Positions 32,119 to 41,289 of a stretch of 58,829 nt of DNA are shown piece after piece (position 1 is the first letter of the stretch; each line of letters starts with the position of its first letter). The translations under genes and the position numbers were made by a program. Under the pieces are notes generated by a model. That model was not told the origin of the DNA and did not search any database. It saw only the letters and a program-made list of their open reading frames with translations. This stretch comes from a virus. The stretch lies in the IMG/VR virus record IMGVR_UViG_3300026382_000018, positions 1-58,829 of that record, one strand, 5' to 3'.

Positions 32119-32676
32119 ATGCTTTCAGTCATAGTTTATGAAGCCTTAAAATTTTTCAAAGATAAAGTTTCAAGTTTTATTCCACCAATTTCAGATAAGC
32201 TTGGAGAGGTATTTGTAATTGATGATGAAGATTTAAGCAGAATGAAAGCTTGTGTTGCAAATTTAGATGCAACGAAAGAGTTTTTCATAGCAACTTACAA
32301 TTTACAAGTAAACGATTTTCCTCTCAAAACTACAAATATTAGAGTAGCAGATATAGCTAAGAAAATAGGGAAAATTTACAGAGTTTCTCCAGTGAACATT
32401 CAAATTCAAGGTAATATTATTACAAATGATATCGTTTCAGCTTTAGATTTGCTTAATCATCTTTTTCTTTACAAAGATACTTTATACGAAACGACTGTAG
32501 TGGTAAATGATGTTGAAATTCCAATTCATCTCTTTATTCGTCCTGAAAGTTTTTCATTAACAGCTTTTTCAAGTTTAATTAGACTTCCATATCTTTTAGA
32601 TGTTTATTCTCTTGTATTTGAAAAGATAGGTGAAGGAAAACTTATTGAGAAAATTGATTTTAAACTTGAGTTATAG
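32119..32676 (+). CDS. Putative tail-completion/neck protein (185 aa)
   Basis: I do not recognise this protein with confidence. It begins MLSVIVYEALKFFKDKVSSFIPP and has a mixed alpha-beta pattern. It is placed just upstream of the tail sheath where tail terminator or neck proteins usually lie, and follows the connector-like gene by 4 nt. No zinc site or membrane segment is present. Confidence 0.4.
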   Translation: MLSVIVYEALKFFKDKVSSFIPPISDKLGEVFVIDDEDLSRMKACVANLDATKEFFIATYNLQVNDFPLKTTNIRVADIAKKIGKIYRVSPVNIQIQGNIITNDIVSALDLLNHLFLYKDTLYETTVVVNDVEIPIHLFIRPESFSLTAFSSLIRLPYLLDVYSLVFEKIGEGKLIEKIDFKLEL

Positions 32677-32690
32677 GAGGTTATGTCAGA

Positions 32691-33095
32691 ATGACATTGC
32701 TAGGTGAATTGAAATTTCTTGTGGAGAAACTTGCTAGTGAGGACTATGGTGTATCAACTAAAATAAGAAGAGCCATAGTTGGTGCGTTTATGAATATACT
32801 TGCAAAACAAGATGTATTTAGACCACCAAAACCAAAATTAACATTAACTCTTAAAAGCTCAGGAGCTAAAGTGGATATTGAAACTGATTTTGAAAAATAC
32901 ATTAAACTCATTGTAGACAAAACAAGTGCTAAAAATCCTGATAAGCTTGAAGCAGAGTTAAATAGACTCGAGTCTGAAGCAGGATTTGATATTTCAGATA
33001 TCGAAGAAGGAAAGTTTTATTTAGAACTTCCAGAACTCAGTAAACTTCCTATTGTTTTATCTGATTTAGCTGAATTTTTACTCAATTTAGTTTAG
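32691..33095 (+). CDS. Protein with capsid-targeting-like N-terminus (134 aa)
   Basis: The N-terminus MTLLGELKFLVEKLASED is the most diverged member of the shared helix family. The rest alternates beta strands (KLTLTLKSSGAKVDIE) and helices (NPDKLEAELNRLESE). It lies next to the tail genes rather than the capsid gene, so assignment to the head is less sure than for its relatives. The site GGAGGTTATGTCAGA before the ATG is nearly repeated before the tail sheath gene. Confidence 0.48.
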   Translation: MTLLGELKFLVEKLASEDYGVSTKIRRAIVGAFMNILAKQDVFRPPKPKLTLTLKSSGAKVDIETDFEKYIKLIVDKTSAKNPDKLEAELNRLESEAGFDISDIEEGKFYLELPELSKLPIVLSDLAEFLLNLV

Positions 33096-33105
33096 GAGGA
33101 AATAA

Positions 33106-33279
33106 ATGAAACTATATAACGGACTTAATCACCCAGTAAGAATACCTTATGGAGATGATGTAATAGTTATTCCACCTCAATCTGTGGTAAAGGTGGAGAA
33201 GCCTCAACTTTTAGGGGCATTACCAAGAGGGGTGATGAAGTTAGAAGTCAAGAAATCAAATAAGAAGAAATCTGAATAA
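33106..33279 (+). CDS. Small tail-associated protein (57 aa)
   Basis: This short gene has a strong AGGAGG site. The protein begins MKLYNGLNHPVRIPYGDDV and ends in a lysine-rich tail. A small gene of this style (MKVYNP..., beta-rich) immediately before the sheath gene is also found in Mu-like phages, so a minor tail role is a fair guess. The reading frame ends 28 nt before the sheath start. Confidence 0.6.
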   Translation: MKLYNGLNHPVRIPYGDDVIVIPPQSVVKVEKPQLLGALPRGVMKLEVKKSNKKKSE

Positions 33280-33307
33280 GTTTTACTTTTAATGGAGGTC
33301 ATGTCAG

Positions 33308-34915
33308 ATGTCATTAGGCGGATTACCACATGTAGAGATAAGAGAGATAGATTTATCTATTCAACCTAAATTAACTCAGCAATTTATTGAGGCTGGAGTA
33401 ATCGTAGCTCCAAGAGGTTCACTCAAACCTAGGTTTATTCCAGACTCAGCTACTCTAAGGTCAGTTTATTTCCCAGTAGATAAAAGATACAAAAGAGGAC
33501 TTGATACTTCTCTACTTGAAGCTGAAGTAGCACTTGAAGCATCAGCATTATGGTTAGTGAGAGCAGCTCACGATGATATCAAATACGCTGGAGCTACCTT
33601 ATTTGATAAGGATAGTACTAACAATAACGCAACTTGGACTACATCGCTTTTAGGTGGATACACTGATACTGGAGATATTTTTGATCCAGATGAAGATAGC
33701 TTCGATTTTTCTAGTGTATCTGACGCTACTGCAGTAATCATAGCTGAATCTCCTGGAGCTTGGGGAAACGATTTAGCTATCAATATAAAGAACTTAGATG
33801 CTACCGGTAAAGTACCTAACGCTGATGTTATTGAAGTATACGTAAAAGGAGAAAAGAAAGAAACTTGGTATGTGTCTACTGATCCTAACGCAAAGTATAA
33901 TAACAAATCTATTTACTTGCCGACAGTACTCAAACAGTCGGCTTATATTAGAGGGTTTGTAAATCCTCTTAAGCAAGGAAAAAGACTCAAGGAAGTAACT
34001 GGACTTAAACTTGGAGCTGGAGACGATGGCTCCGCAGTAACAGTAGGAGATAGAATTAGAGTTTTATCTCAACTTGAAGCTGAAACTTATAAGTATCAAG
34101 TCTTACTAGACTTTGGAGTAGCAGACCCAGCTTACGCTAACAAGCTAACTGAGATAGCTTATCAAAAGAGAAGTTTCGCAGTCTTATCAGTTCCATATGA
34201 AACTGTAGCTTCAGCAAACTATGTAAACGATATCAAAGACTATAGAGAGAGTCACTTAACAATAGGTGGAAACTACGCTAGCTTTGCAGGACTCTATGGT
34301 AACTGGCTCAAAACTTACATAGTAGATATAGATGACGCTTATTATTTATCTCCGTCCGGATATGTAGGTCAGGTGATAGCTAGAACTTGGGCTAACTACA
34401 ATCCTTGGACTCCACCTGCAGGATTTAGATACGGAGTTCTTTTAGCACTTGACGTTCGTAGAAGAATGAAAGAAGCTGAGATGGGACTCTTATATGAAGC
34501 TGGAATCAATCCAATTAGATTTGCTCCAGGCAAAGGAATAGCAGTATTTGGACAAAAGACACTTTATCCATTCTTATCTGCACTTGATAGAGTTAATGTG
34601 AGATTACTCTTAAACTATGTTGAGCTTATAGGAAAAGAGTTCTTAGAAAGCTTCATCTTTGACCTCAATGATAAGACAACTTGGGATTTAGTTTACTCTG
34701 GACTTGAGGCACTCTTTAAAAACCTCAAAGCTAGAGGAGCATTCTATAACTATAAGGTATTTCATCCAGGTGACGCTACGAGTTCGTTTGACATTGATAA
34801 CTACATTATGAGAGTACCAGTTGCAGTTCAACCGGTAAAATCTGCTGAATGGATTGATTTTGTTGTAGCTATTATGAAGACAGGTGGAGATATGTCAGTT
34901 GCAGCTAGTCTCTAA
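33308..34915 (+). CDS. Tail sheath protein
   Basis: This 535-residue protein is the contractile sheath. Typical features are the N-terminal GLPHVEIREIDLS, the SPGAWGNDLAINI strand shared by sheath proteins, and the C-terminal sheath domain with NPIRFAPGKGIAVFGQKTL, SALDRVNVRLLLNYVE and a final beta strand pair (YIMRVPVAVQPV). The presence of a sheath identifies the phage as a myovirus. It is followed by two tail tube-like genes. Confidence 0.92.
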   Translation: MSLGGLPHVEIREIDLSIQPKLTQQFIEAGVIVAPRGSLKPRFIPDSATLRSVYFPVDKRYKRGLDTSLLEAEVALEASALWLVRAAHDDIKYAGATLFDKDSTNNNATWTTSLLGGYTDTGDIFDPDEDSFDFSSVSDATAVIIAESPGAWGNDLAINIKNLDATGKVPNADVIEVYVKGEKKETWYVSTDPNAKYNNKSIYLPTVLKQSAYIRGFVNPLKQGKRLKEVTGLKLGAGDDGSAVTVGDRIRVLSQLEAETYKYQVLLDFGVADPAYANKLTEIAYQKRSFAVLSVPYETVASANYVNDIKDYRESHLTIGGNYASFAGLYGNWLKTYIVDIDDAYYLSPSGYVGQVIARTWANYNPWTPPAGFRYGVLLALDVRRRMKEAEMGLLYEAGINPIRFAPGKGIAVFGQKTLYPFLSALDRVNVRLLLNYVELIGKEFLESFIFDLNDKTTWDLVYSGLEALFKNLKARGAFYNYKVFHPGDATSSFDIDNYIMRVPVAVQPVKSAEWIDFVVAIMKTGGDMSVAASL

Positions 34916-34940
34916 TTTCATTTTAGGAGGATAAACCAAG

Positions 34941-35498
34941 ATGGCTTGGACTATGAAAGAAGTAAAAGCAAGATTGCCTCACCTATACTTGCCAAATAAA
35001 TGGCAATTTAAGATAGTAAAACCACCTCAAGCTAAGAATATTGGACTTCCTAACATAGACTGGAATGATTACGACTTGTTATGTTATACTCACGGAGTAC
35101 CTCAACCTCAAGCTCAAGTAGGAGATATTCAAGTACATGGATTTAAGATTAAGCAAACTCAAGGAGTTGATTACTCTATCTCAGGACTTTCTATCACGTT
35201 CTACCAAGGAGTTGACTTCAAGATAGAAGAGTTCTTCTGGGCTCTACTTAATGCATCTGAACATAATGAGAATGGAACTCAGACAAATAGAGAAGATTTG
35301 AAGTTTGATTTTGACCTAATTTCACTTAATCCTACTGATAATATGACTCCAGTTAGAACTATCAGAATTATTGGAGCTTTAGTGGAGAGTATCCAAACTC
35401 CTGATTTAACAGGAGACCAGCAAGCTGAATTTGCTCAACTTACAGTTACTATCTCAGCTGACTACCACAAGAGAGGTTATCCAGCTATAGAGGAGTAA
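34941..35498 (+). CDS. Tail tube protein
   Basis: This 185-residue protein directly follows the sheath gene, the usual place of the tube (T4 gp19-like). It begins MAWTMKEVKARLPHLYLPNKWQFKI and has alternating beta strands (DIQVHGFKIKQTQGVDYSIS). The N-terminal pattern (K-x2-LPHL, then W) and the central strand-turn-helix are shared with the next gene, so the two are paralogous. AGGAGG precedes the start. Confidence 0.72.
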   Translation: MAWTMKEVKARLPHLYLPNKWQFKIVKPPQAKNIGLPNIDWNDYDLLCYTHGVPQPQAQVGDIQVHGFKIKQTQGVDYSISGLSITFYQGVDFKIEEFFWALLNASEHNENGTQTNREDLKFDFDLISLNPTDNMTPVRTIRIIGALVESIQTPDLTGDQQAEFAQLTVTISADYHKRGYPAIEE

Positions 35499-35499
35499 G

Positions 35500-35994
35500 A
35501 TGTTCTCAGTGAAAGATATCAAGTCCAACTTACCCCATCTTCATACTTTCACTCAGTGGGAAGTCCAGCTTTCGGGCTTCCCTTCCCCATTTCTTATTTC
35601 TGAATTTAGGGAAGGAATAGGTGATTTTAAAGTAGAAAGTAAGGACATAGGTCCATTTCTTGTTCCATTTCCAGAGGGACGGACGACTTTTACCACATTA
35701 GAGCTTACTTTTTATGAAACTCACGACCTTAAGGTCGAAAAATTTATAAATGATTGGCTATCAGAATGTTTCAATGGTTTTAGAGTTAAATTCTTTGAAG
35801 ATATTGAGAAAGACTTATTTGTTACAAAATACAGTGTGGTTGATGTAAATAATTGGAAACCAGTTTATAAGGCACATTACAAAGTTGTTCCAGATGTTGA
35901 CTACTACTATGAAGGAAAATCTGAGAAAGTATTTCAGCAAGGAACTTTGCAACTTGTAGCTACAAAGATAGTAAAGAAAGAGTATTTAGGCTAG
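35500..35994 (+). CDS. Tail tube paralogue
   Basis: This 164-residue protein begins MFSVKDIKSNLPHLHTFTQWEVQL and shows the same layout as the preceding tube protein (KxxLPHL, W, TFTTLELTFYETHDLKVEKF versus ISGLSITFYQGVDFKIEEF). It has its own GAGGAG site with one base between the genes. It could be a second tube subunit, a tube initiator near the baseplate or a terminator. Confidence 0.62.
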   Translation: MFSVKDIKSNLPHLHTFTQWEVQLSGFPSPFLISEFREGIGDFKVESKDIGPFLVPFPEGRTTFTTLELTFYETHDLKVEKFINDWLSECFNGFRVKFFEDIEKDLFVTKYSVVDVNNWKPVYKAHYKVVPDVDYYYEGKSEKVFQQGTLQLVATKIVKKEYLG

Positions 35995-36008
35995 AGGAGT
36001 TTTGAGAA

Positions 36009-36683
36009 ATGAAGGTAAATATTTTAAATCCGTTTAGAAATAGCTTTGAGATTAAGGCTACAGAACTTCCAAGTAGAGGTGTGTTATATCCTGACCTTAT
36101 TTTCAGACTAAAACCTTATACTGTGGGAGATATATTAGCAATATCTTCTTCAACATTAACAACTCAAGGAAAGGTTTCGACAATACTTGCTGGAATTGAG
36201 ACATTGAAACCTTTTGATTTGGAAAACTTAGTTTCAATTGACCTCGATGCATTAGCTTTACTTAGATTTACAATTTCGTCAGATACTCCAGTGTACTCAT
36301 ATATAGTTAAATGTCCAAAATGTCAAAACGAATTTCAAGTAAAAGTTCCAGCAGAGGAAATAATAATTGAAGAAGTTTCCGTTAAAGAAATATTTGAAGT
36401 AAACGAAATGAAATTTTTCTTACCAACTATAAAGCAAGTGTTAGAACTTGAAACTTTATCTGAAAATGAGTTCTTTTTAGGAGTTGTAGCAAGCTATTGT
36501 ATAAATTATTCATTACGTGATGCAATGAAAAAACTTCAAAGTTTATCTCTTGGAGAATTTCAAAAGTTAAAAACTTATATTGAAAATCAATCCAATGCCG
36601 GAGTGCAAGACATAGAAACTACCTGCAAGCATTGTAATTATAAATTTAAGTTCATTCCGGACTTACTAGCAATCCCTTTCTAA
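36009..36683 (+). CDS. Tail assembly chaperone / baseplate hub-like protein (T4 gp26 style), frameshift donor
   Basis: This 224-residue protein has ELPSRGVLYPDLIFRLKPYT near the N-terminus and a zinc ribbon (VKCPKCQNEF and TTCKHCNYKF), a pattern seen in T4 gp26-type proteins. It lies just before the tape measure gene, where tail chaperones are encoded, and ends on a slippery heptamer followed at once by the stop codon. The C-terminal frame continues in -1 to give a longer product, as in classical tail chaperones. Confidence 0.6.
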   Translation: MKVNILNPFRNSFEIKATELPSRGVLYPDLIFRLKPYTVGDILAISSSTLTTQGKVSTILAGIETLKPFDLENLVSIDLDALALLRFTISSDTPVYSYIVKCPKCQNEFQVKVPAEEIIIEEVSVKEIFEVNEMKFFLPTIKQVLELETLSENEFFLGVVASYCINYSLRDAMKKLQSLSLGEFQKLKTYIENQSNAGVQDIETTCKHCNYKFKFIPDLLAIPF

Positions 36684-36826
36684 GTAAAGATCAAGTCAGG
36701 AAACTTTACAAGACTTTATATCTACTAGTACAACGAGGTTTCAGATTAAATGAGCTTTATGAAATGACTTTTCAAGAATTGAACTTGCTCCAAACTGTTG
36801 TTAAGGAAGTAGATGATAGAGGTTAG
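36674..36826 (+). other. Programmed -1 frameshift site and extension of the tail chaperone
   Basis: CCCTTTC at 36674-36680 obeys the X-XXY-YYZ slippery rule in the zero frame (C-CCT-TTC) and touches the TAA stop at 36681. A -1 slip would add 48 residues (starting LSKDQVRKLYKTLYLLVQRG and ending before TAG at 36824-36826). The extension has no own start codon, is helical, and stops 2 nt before the tape measure ATG. This matches the G/GT arrangement of other tailed phages. Confidence 0.65.
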
Positions 36827-36828
36827 AA

Positions 36829-39165
36829 ATGATTACATCAGCTATAGAGAATTTAGGAAAGACAGCAATCCGTCCAATTCGTACCTTAGCTTTTCCATTT
36901 CTTTCTCCAGCTCAATTTAATGAAATTCAGACAGGAATTACTACAACAGTATTACAACTTGAGACTTTAGTTTCACTTTACAAAAACTCAGTAAAAAATA
37001 TTAATGATGAGAAGACAAAAGTAGAAGTTTTAAAGCAACTTAATAAATATGAAAGTGAGATAAAAGAGTTTATAGAGAAATTTTATTCCACAGCGGAGCT
37101 CACTTCTGACGAGGTTGCTACACTAGTTGACTTTGTTAAAAGCTTAAAAGATATTGATGTAAATGTAAGTTTGGATGCAGATGCATTTGTAAATACTTTA
37201 GAAAGATTTGAAAGTAAGACCGTAACCGATAAGCTGAAGGAGAAAATAAGTTTAGATGTTTATAAATATATCTCACAAATTCAAAAGAACATTCAGTCTG
37301 AAATAGTTATTTTACAAGAGAAGTTAAAAGGGTCTTATTCAGAAGAGTTAGCAAGCAAACTTGATGAACTTTTAAAACTTCAAGAAGAAGTTTCAGAAGT
37401 TCTTAAAAATACTCCTAGAGAGCTTGCTTATTCTACGGAGTTACAACGAGAAATAAAATCCTTACTTGAAAAGATACATCAATATGATTTGGATAAGATA
37501 GACGATAGACTTTATAGTTTATCAAATGAGTTTGAGACTATAGCACCACAACCTGAGATACAGGAGAATTTAGAATCAGTAAAATTTGGAAAGAAACTTG
37601 AAGATTGGTTCAAAAACTTCTCAGGTGCATTCTCAGGTGGAGGATATAAAGAGTATCTTAAGACAGCTTTAACTCAAGTAGCGTACTCAATTGACCCTAG
37701 ACTCGGAGCTGCTATTGATCTTTTTGGCGACGCTGTAGGTGGAGCTATCTTAGGTAAAGCTGGAGGATTACTCAAAGGTGTAGGTAAAGTCGGATTAAAG
37801 CTTATAAAATCACCTAAACTAGCTTTAGTTGGAGCTACAGGATTTTTATCAAGCCTCACTACTCCAATCAAAACTCTAGGTCAGAAATTAGGTTTATTAT
37901 CAAAATCAGCTGATAGTGCTTTAAGTTCAGTTCGAGCTAGCTCCAGTGTTGCTACCGAAACTATATTTACACTAAATAAAGGAACTGGAAGCATCTTATC
38001 TTCAGTATCGGAAAAAGCTAGCTCCACTATAAGCAATTTATCTAAGTCTGTAGGTAGCATCACATCTTCTGTACCTGAAAAACTTCAGTCAGTCGTTAGC
38101 ACAGTAAAAAGTGCTGTATCTGACCATATATCTCAGCTTGGTGGAGTTACCTCTAAAATCAAAACTTCAGTAGCTAACTTAGTAGAGAGCACTAAATCAA
38201 GTTTAGGTAACGTAGTATCAAAACTCTCAGATAGCACATCTACAATAGTTAAGTCAGTATCTTCAAAGTCATCGGAAATTTTAACATCAACTAAGTCCAG
38301 TTTAAGTAAGGTAGTAGAGACTACAAAATCCAATTTAGGTGAAGTTGTAAAATCATTTTCATCTAAAGCTAGTGAGGTGTTTAAGTCTGTAACTTCAAAG
38401 TTATCTGAAGTAAAAAGCACTGTAACTAATATACTTACTAAGACTGTATCAAAAGCTAAAAATGTACTTGGAGTTACTACTAAGACAGTTGAGACTGCAT
38501 CTACTGTAGCAAAATCTTCAGAAGTAATCTCTGAAACTGGGGCGTTAGCTAAAGTTACATCAAAAGCATCTTTCTTCTCAAGAGCTTTAGGTGGAGTTGG
38601 AAAAGTATTAGGAAAGTTAGCACTGCCACTTAACATAGCTCTAACTGGATTTGATATGTATTCAGACTACAAGAATGCTAGGAAACAAGGTAAAAGCACT
38701 TTAGGAGCAGTAGCCGACGCACTTACATCGTCCGACACTGGAGTTTCAGGAGCACTTAAGTCAGCTTTGAAAGGTAGCTCAGTAGGAGCAGTCTTAGGTT
38801 CAGTCATTCCAGGACTTGGTACTGTAGCTGGAACTGTAGTTGGAGGATTAGCTGGACTTGTAGGATACGGAATTAAGTCTCTATTTGGAGGTTCTAAAAA
38901 TAGACCTGAGAAAACTCAAGCACAGTATAATGTCCCTGAGTCTTTACTTTCAAATAAAGCTAAAGTAGTACAGTCTCAAGCTACATATAAGTCTTTACCT
39001 GAAGCAAAGCTTACTTCTACTCATAAAGTTCATAGAGAAAGGCAGCAGAAGGTAGAACAACCACAACAATCAAGTCAAACTATAGTTAATGTGAATAATA
39101 CAGCTCCATCTAACGGACTAAGTGAAGATTATCTTGGATTGACTAAACTAATTCTAGGGTACTAG
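36829..39165 (+). CDS. Tail tape measure protein
   Basis: This 778-residue, helix-rich protein follows the chaperone frameshift. The N-terminal 250 residues form coiled coils. The middle is Ser/Thr/Lys/Val-rich with short heptad-like repeats (TKSSLGNVVSKLSDSTSTI, TKSNLGEVVKSFSSK). A Gly/Ala/Val-rich hydrophobic segment lies near the C-terminus (SVGAVLGSVIPGLGTVAG), as expected for membrane entry. At 1.5 Angstrom per residue it predicts a tail of about 115 nm. Some of the sequence is read by other ORFs on the other strand; these are shadows. Confidence 0.82.
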   Translation: MITSAIENLGKTAIRPIRTLAFPFLSPAQFNEIQTGITTTVLQLETLVSLYKNSVKNINDEKTKVEVLKQLNKYESEIKEFIEKFYSTAELTSDEVATLVDFVKSLKDIDVNVSLDADAFVNTLERFESKTVTDKLKEKISLDVYKYISQIQKNIQSEIVILQEKLKGSYSEELASKLDELLKLQEEVSEVLKNTPRELAYSTELQREIKSLLEKIHQYDLDKIDDRLYSLSNEFETIAPQPEIQENLESVKFGKKLEDWFKNFSGAFSGGGYKEYLKTALTQVAYSIDPRLGAAIDLFGDAVGGAILGKAGGLLKGVGKVGLKLIKSPKLALVGATGFLSSLTTPIKTLGQKLGLLSKSADSALSSVRASSSVATETIFTLNKGTGSILSSVSEKASSTISNLSKSVGSITSSVPEKLQSVVSTVKSAVSDHISQLGGVTSKIKTSVANLVESTKSSLGNVVSKLSDSTSTIVKSVSSKSSEILTSTKSSLSKVVETTKSNLGEVVKSFSSKASEVFKSVTSKLSEVKSTVTNILTKTVSKAKNVLGVTTKTVETASTVAKSSEVISETGALAKVTSKASFFSRALGGVGKVLGKLALPLNIALTGFDMYSDYKNARKQGKSTLGAVADALTSSDTGVSGALKSALKGSSVGAVLGSVIPGLGTVAGTVVGGLAGLVGYGIKSLFGGSKNRPEKTQAQYNVPESLLSNKAKVVQSQATYKSLPEAKLTSTHKVHRERQQKVEQPQQSSQTIVNVNNTAPSNGLSEDYLGLTKLILGY

Positions 39166-39167
39166 CT

Positions 39168-39767
39168 ATGCTTGAAGATATATTGAATGCAAATGAGTAT
39201 ACCGCTACAGTTCTGAGTAAGCAAGGTCCGTACATCAGAGGTATAATAACTGAAGGTTTTGGGTTCAGTATATCTCATGAATTTGATAGTCAGTTTGACC
39301 TTACAAAGCAGCAAGAGTTATCTAAACTCATAAATAAACTCAAGAGCTTTGTAGGTAAAGAGCAAAGTTCATTTATCAACGTAGCTCAGACAGTAAAACT
39401 CTGGATGTCAGGAAACGTGGATAGTTTTAATATAAGCATACTTATTCCAAATTGTCGACCTAACTACCTTAAGCAAAAGATTCAATCACTAGCAAAGTGG
39501 GCAGCACCTAAAATTGAGGATAATCAGATATTTGCACCTCACAATTATGCACCATCTTTAAAGGATTTAGACGCATCTAAGGGACTTTTAGCTCTCAGAT
39601 TTTCAACTTACATTAAAACTGGGTACTGGTTTGTTCTCCAGTCTTGTCAAGTCCAGTTTTCTAATGTTATTATGGATGACGGTTATCCAAGCTATGCTAA
39701 TGTAACCTTTACACTACTTCCATATAGAGCTATAGGTGCAAATGAGCTTAAGGAGATGTTCTTATGA
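39168..39767 (+). CDS. Tail tube/baseplate junction protein (probable)
   Basis: This 199-residue protein lies between the tape measure and hub genes. It begins MLEDILNANEYTATVLSKQG, and the C-terminal third (SCQVQFSNVIMDDGYPSYANVTFTLLPYRA) resembles tube-cap proteins of myoviruses (T4 gp48/gp54-like) that link the tube to the baseplate. There is no clear ribosome site. The stop codon overlaps the next start by 4 bp. Confidence 0.5.
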   Translation: MLEDILNANEYTATVLSKQGPYIRGIITEGFGFSISHEFDSQFDLTKQQELSKLINKLKSFVGKEQSSFINVAQTVKLWMSGNVDSFNISILIPNCRPNYLKQKIQSLAKWAAPKIEDNQIFAPHNYAPSLKDLDASKGLLALRFSTYIKTGYWFVLQSCQVQFSNVIMDDGYPSYANVTFTLLPYRAIGANELKEMFL

Positions 39768-40747
39768 TAAAATCTCAAAACATCATTGTAAGACTAAAGC
39801 TGAATGGTAAGGATATCATCTCGACAAGTAACTTGAACTCAATATACGTTAGAATACCTGGAGGTTTAGATTTACCTTATATTGAAGTAAATCTTAAACT
39901 TGAAGAAAAGTTAGATAAGCTTCTAAACTCCAAACTAGAGCTCTTACTTTCAGATAAGTATAGTTTCCTATCATACAGGTTTGATATATTCAAAGTATTC
40001 TATAGTAGCCAAACCTACACTTTGCAAGGAGTGGCGTTTTATAAGGAGATGTCAGACTCATCTGTGGATTATTCTGACTCAGACTCGACTCAAGCTATTA
40101 AAAAATTCTTTCCCAACTCAAAGCTTGAAGCCTCAGTTATGCAAGATAAGCAAGTTTGGATAAAATCAGTATCAACTAGATACACTCTAGAGACGATATG
40201 GAAGCATTCATATCATCCAAATCACTACCTTTTACTAGCACTTGATGATAAGCTTTATGTAAAAACCACAGATAAACTCAAATCTCCTCAGAAAGTATTT
40301 TCACCAAGGTTAAAAACTGCAGATTACATCATTTCAGGAGACTTTATAGTTGAGACTAGAAACCTGACTAATATTCTATTTTCATCAAGCTACGATATGG
40401 ATCTGGTTGAGGGTAAAGTGCATCAAATTAAAGCTGACCTCTCAAATCTATTTGGAAAAGATGTTATCAACTTTGACCTGAGCTTAAAGCAATTTTTGAT
40501 GTCGTCAGATAACGTCCACCAAAACTGGAATAAAGCTCTACTTAGAAATCAAAAGTTCTTCAGTAAAGGTTTTCAGACTACTGTTACGATAAATTCACTT
40601 GCTATAGACTTACCTCTTCTTACTCCAGTGAAAATATTAGGCGGAGACTATCCACTAGATGGTATTTGGACAATAGTTAGAAAAGAGTATCACATAACCC
40701 AGAGTGTGAGCTTTACCACTCTAACTTTATGGAGAGATGCATGCTAG
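39764..40747 (+). CDS. Baseplate hub protein (gp27/gpD-like)
   Basis: This 327-residue protein begins MIKSQNIIVRLKLNGKDIIS and is predicted to be all beta with small helices. Features include DSTQAIKKFFPNSKLE and the SVSTRYTLETIWKHSYHPNH segment typical of late-control-D/gp27 hub proteins. It sits between the tube-cap protein and the spike protein, exactly the order of hub genes in T4- and P2-type phages. It would form the trimeric hub on which the tail is built. Confidence 0.65.
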   Translation: MIKSQNIIVRLKLNGKDIISTSNLNSIYVRIPGGLDLPYIEVNLKLEEKLDKLLNSKLELLLSDKYSFLSYRFDIFKVFYSSQTYTLQGVAFYKEMSDSSVDYSDSDSTQAIKKFFPNSKLEASVMQDKQVWIKSVSTRYTLETIWKHSYHPNHYLLLALDDKLYVKTTDKLKSPQKVFSPRLKTADYIISGDFIVETRNLTNILFSSSYDMDLVEGKVHQIKADLSNLFGKDVINFDLSLKQFLMSSDNVHQNWNKALLRNQKFFSKGFQTTVTINSLAIDLPLLTPVKILGGDYPLDGIWTIVRKEYHITQSVSFTTLTLWRDAC

Positions 40748-41280
40748 GATTATATGAGCTTATTTCAAAGTTTAAACCTAGACTCGTTCTATCTAAAGTA
40801 GTAGATAACAAAGACCCTAAGAAACTTTGTAGGGTGAGATTAACAAATGAGCTGTATGAAGGAGTACCTAAAGACAAGCTACCTTGGGCATCTCAGCTTA
40901 CTTCAAGTTTCTCATCAAGTAATAGTAATACTAACTTCTATGTTCCAAATGAAGGTGATATAGTCCTAGCGATTTACCTAACTGATATCTATCATCCACT
41001 TTACTTTAGTTTCCATCATCAAGGTAATACTAAGACTTTAGCTACATATCCAGATGCATATGGATTTGTAGACAGTAAAGGCAATGAGTTTTATATTGAC
41101 AGAAAGACAGGCGAGCTTAAGTTCAAACATTTCACCGGAACTACTCTTACTATCAAGCAAGACGGAAGTGTAAAGGTTAATATAGTTAAAAGACTTAACA
41201 TTCACTCAGTTGACGAAATCACAATAAAGTCAGATAAACATATTTTAATGCAAGCACCTAAGATAGACCTTAATCCCTAG
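40741..41280 (+). CDS. Baseplate spike protein, OB-fold (gp5/gpV-like)
   Basis: This 180-residue protein has an N-terminal OB-like domain (LVLSKVVDNKDPKKLCRVRL, then PWASQL and VPNEGDIVLAIYL), found in gp5 and gpV spike proteins. A C-terminal beta-helix-like repeat follows (TTLTIKQDGSVKVNI, VDEITIKSDKHILMQAPKI). The stop lies 7 nt after the hub stop frame in an overlap, with GGAG upstream. A PAAR tip is encoded far away at 55981. Confidence 0.72.
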   Translation: MLGLYELISKFKPRLVLSKVVDNKDPKKLCRVRLTNELYEGVPKDKLPWASQLTSSFSSSNSNTNFYVPNEGDIVLAIYLTDIYHPLYFSFHHQGNTKTLATYPDAYGFVDSKGNEFYIDRKTGELKFKHFTGTTLTIKQDGSVKVNIVKRLNIHSVDEITIKSDKHILMQAPKIDLNP

Positions 41281-41289
41281 AGGTAAGAT

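Noticed and set aside
36829-39165. Several long open frames on the minus strand inside the tape measure gene
   Set aside because: They are low-complexity shadows of a Ser/Thr/Lys/Val-rich sequence, have no ribosome sites and oppose the operon.
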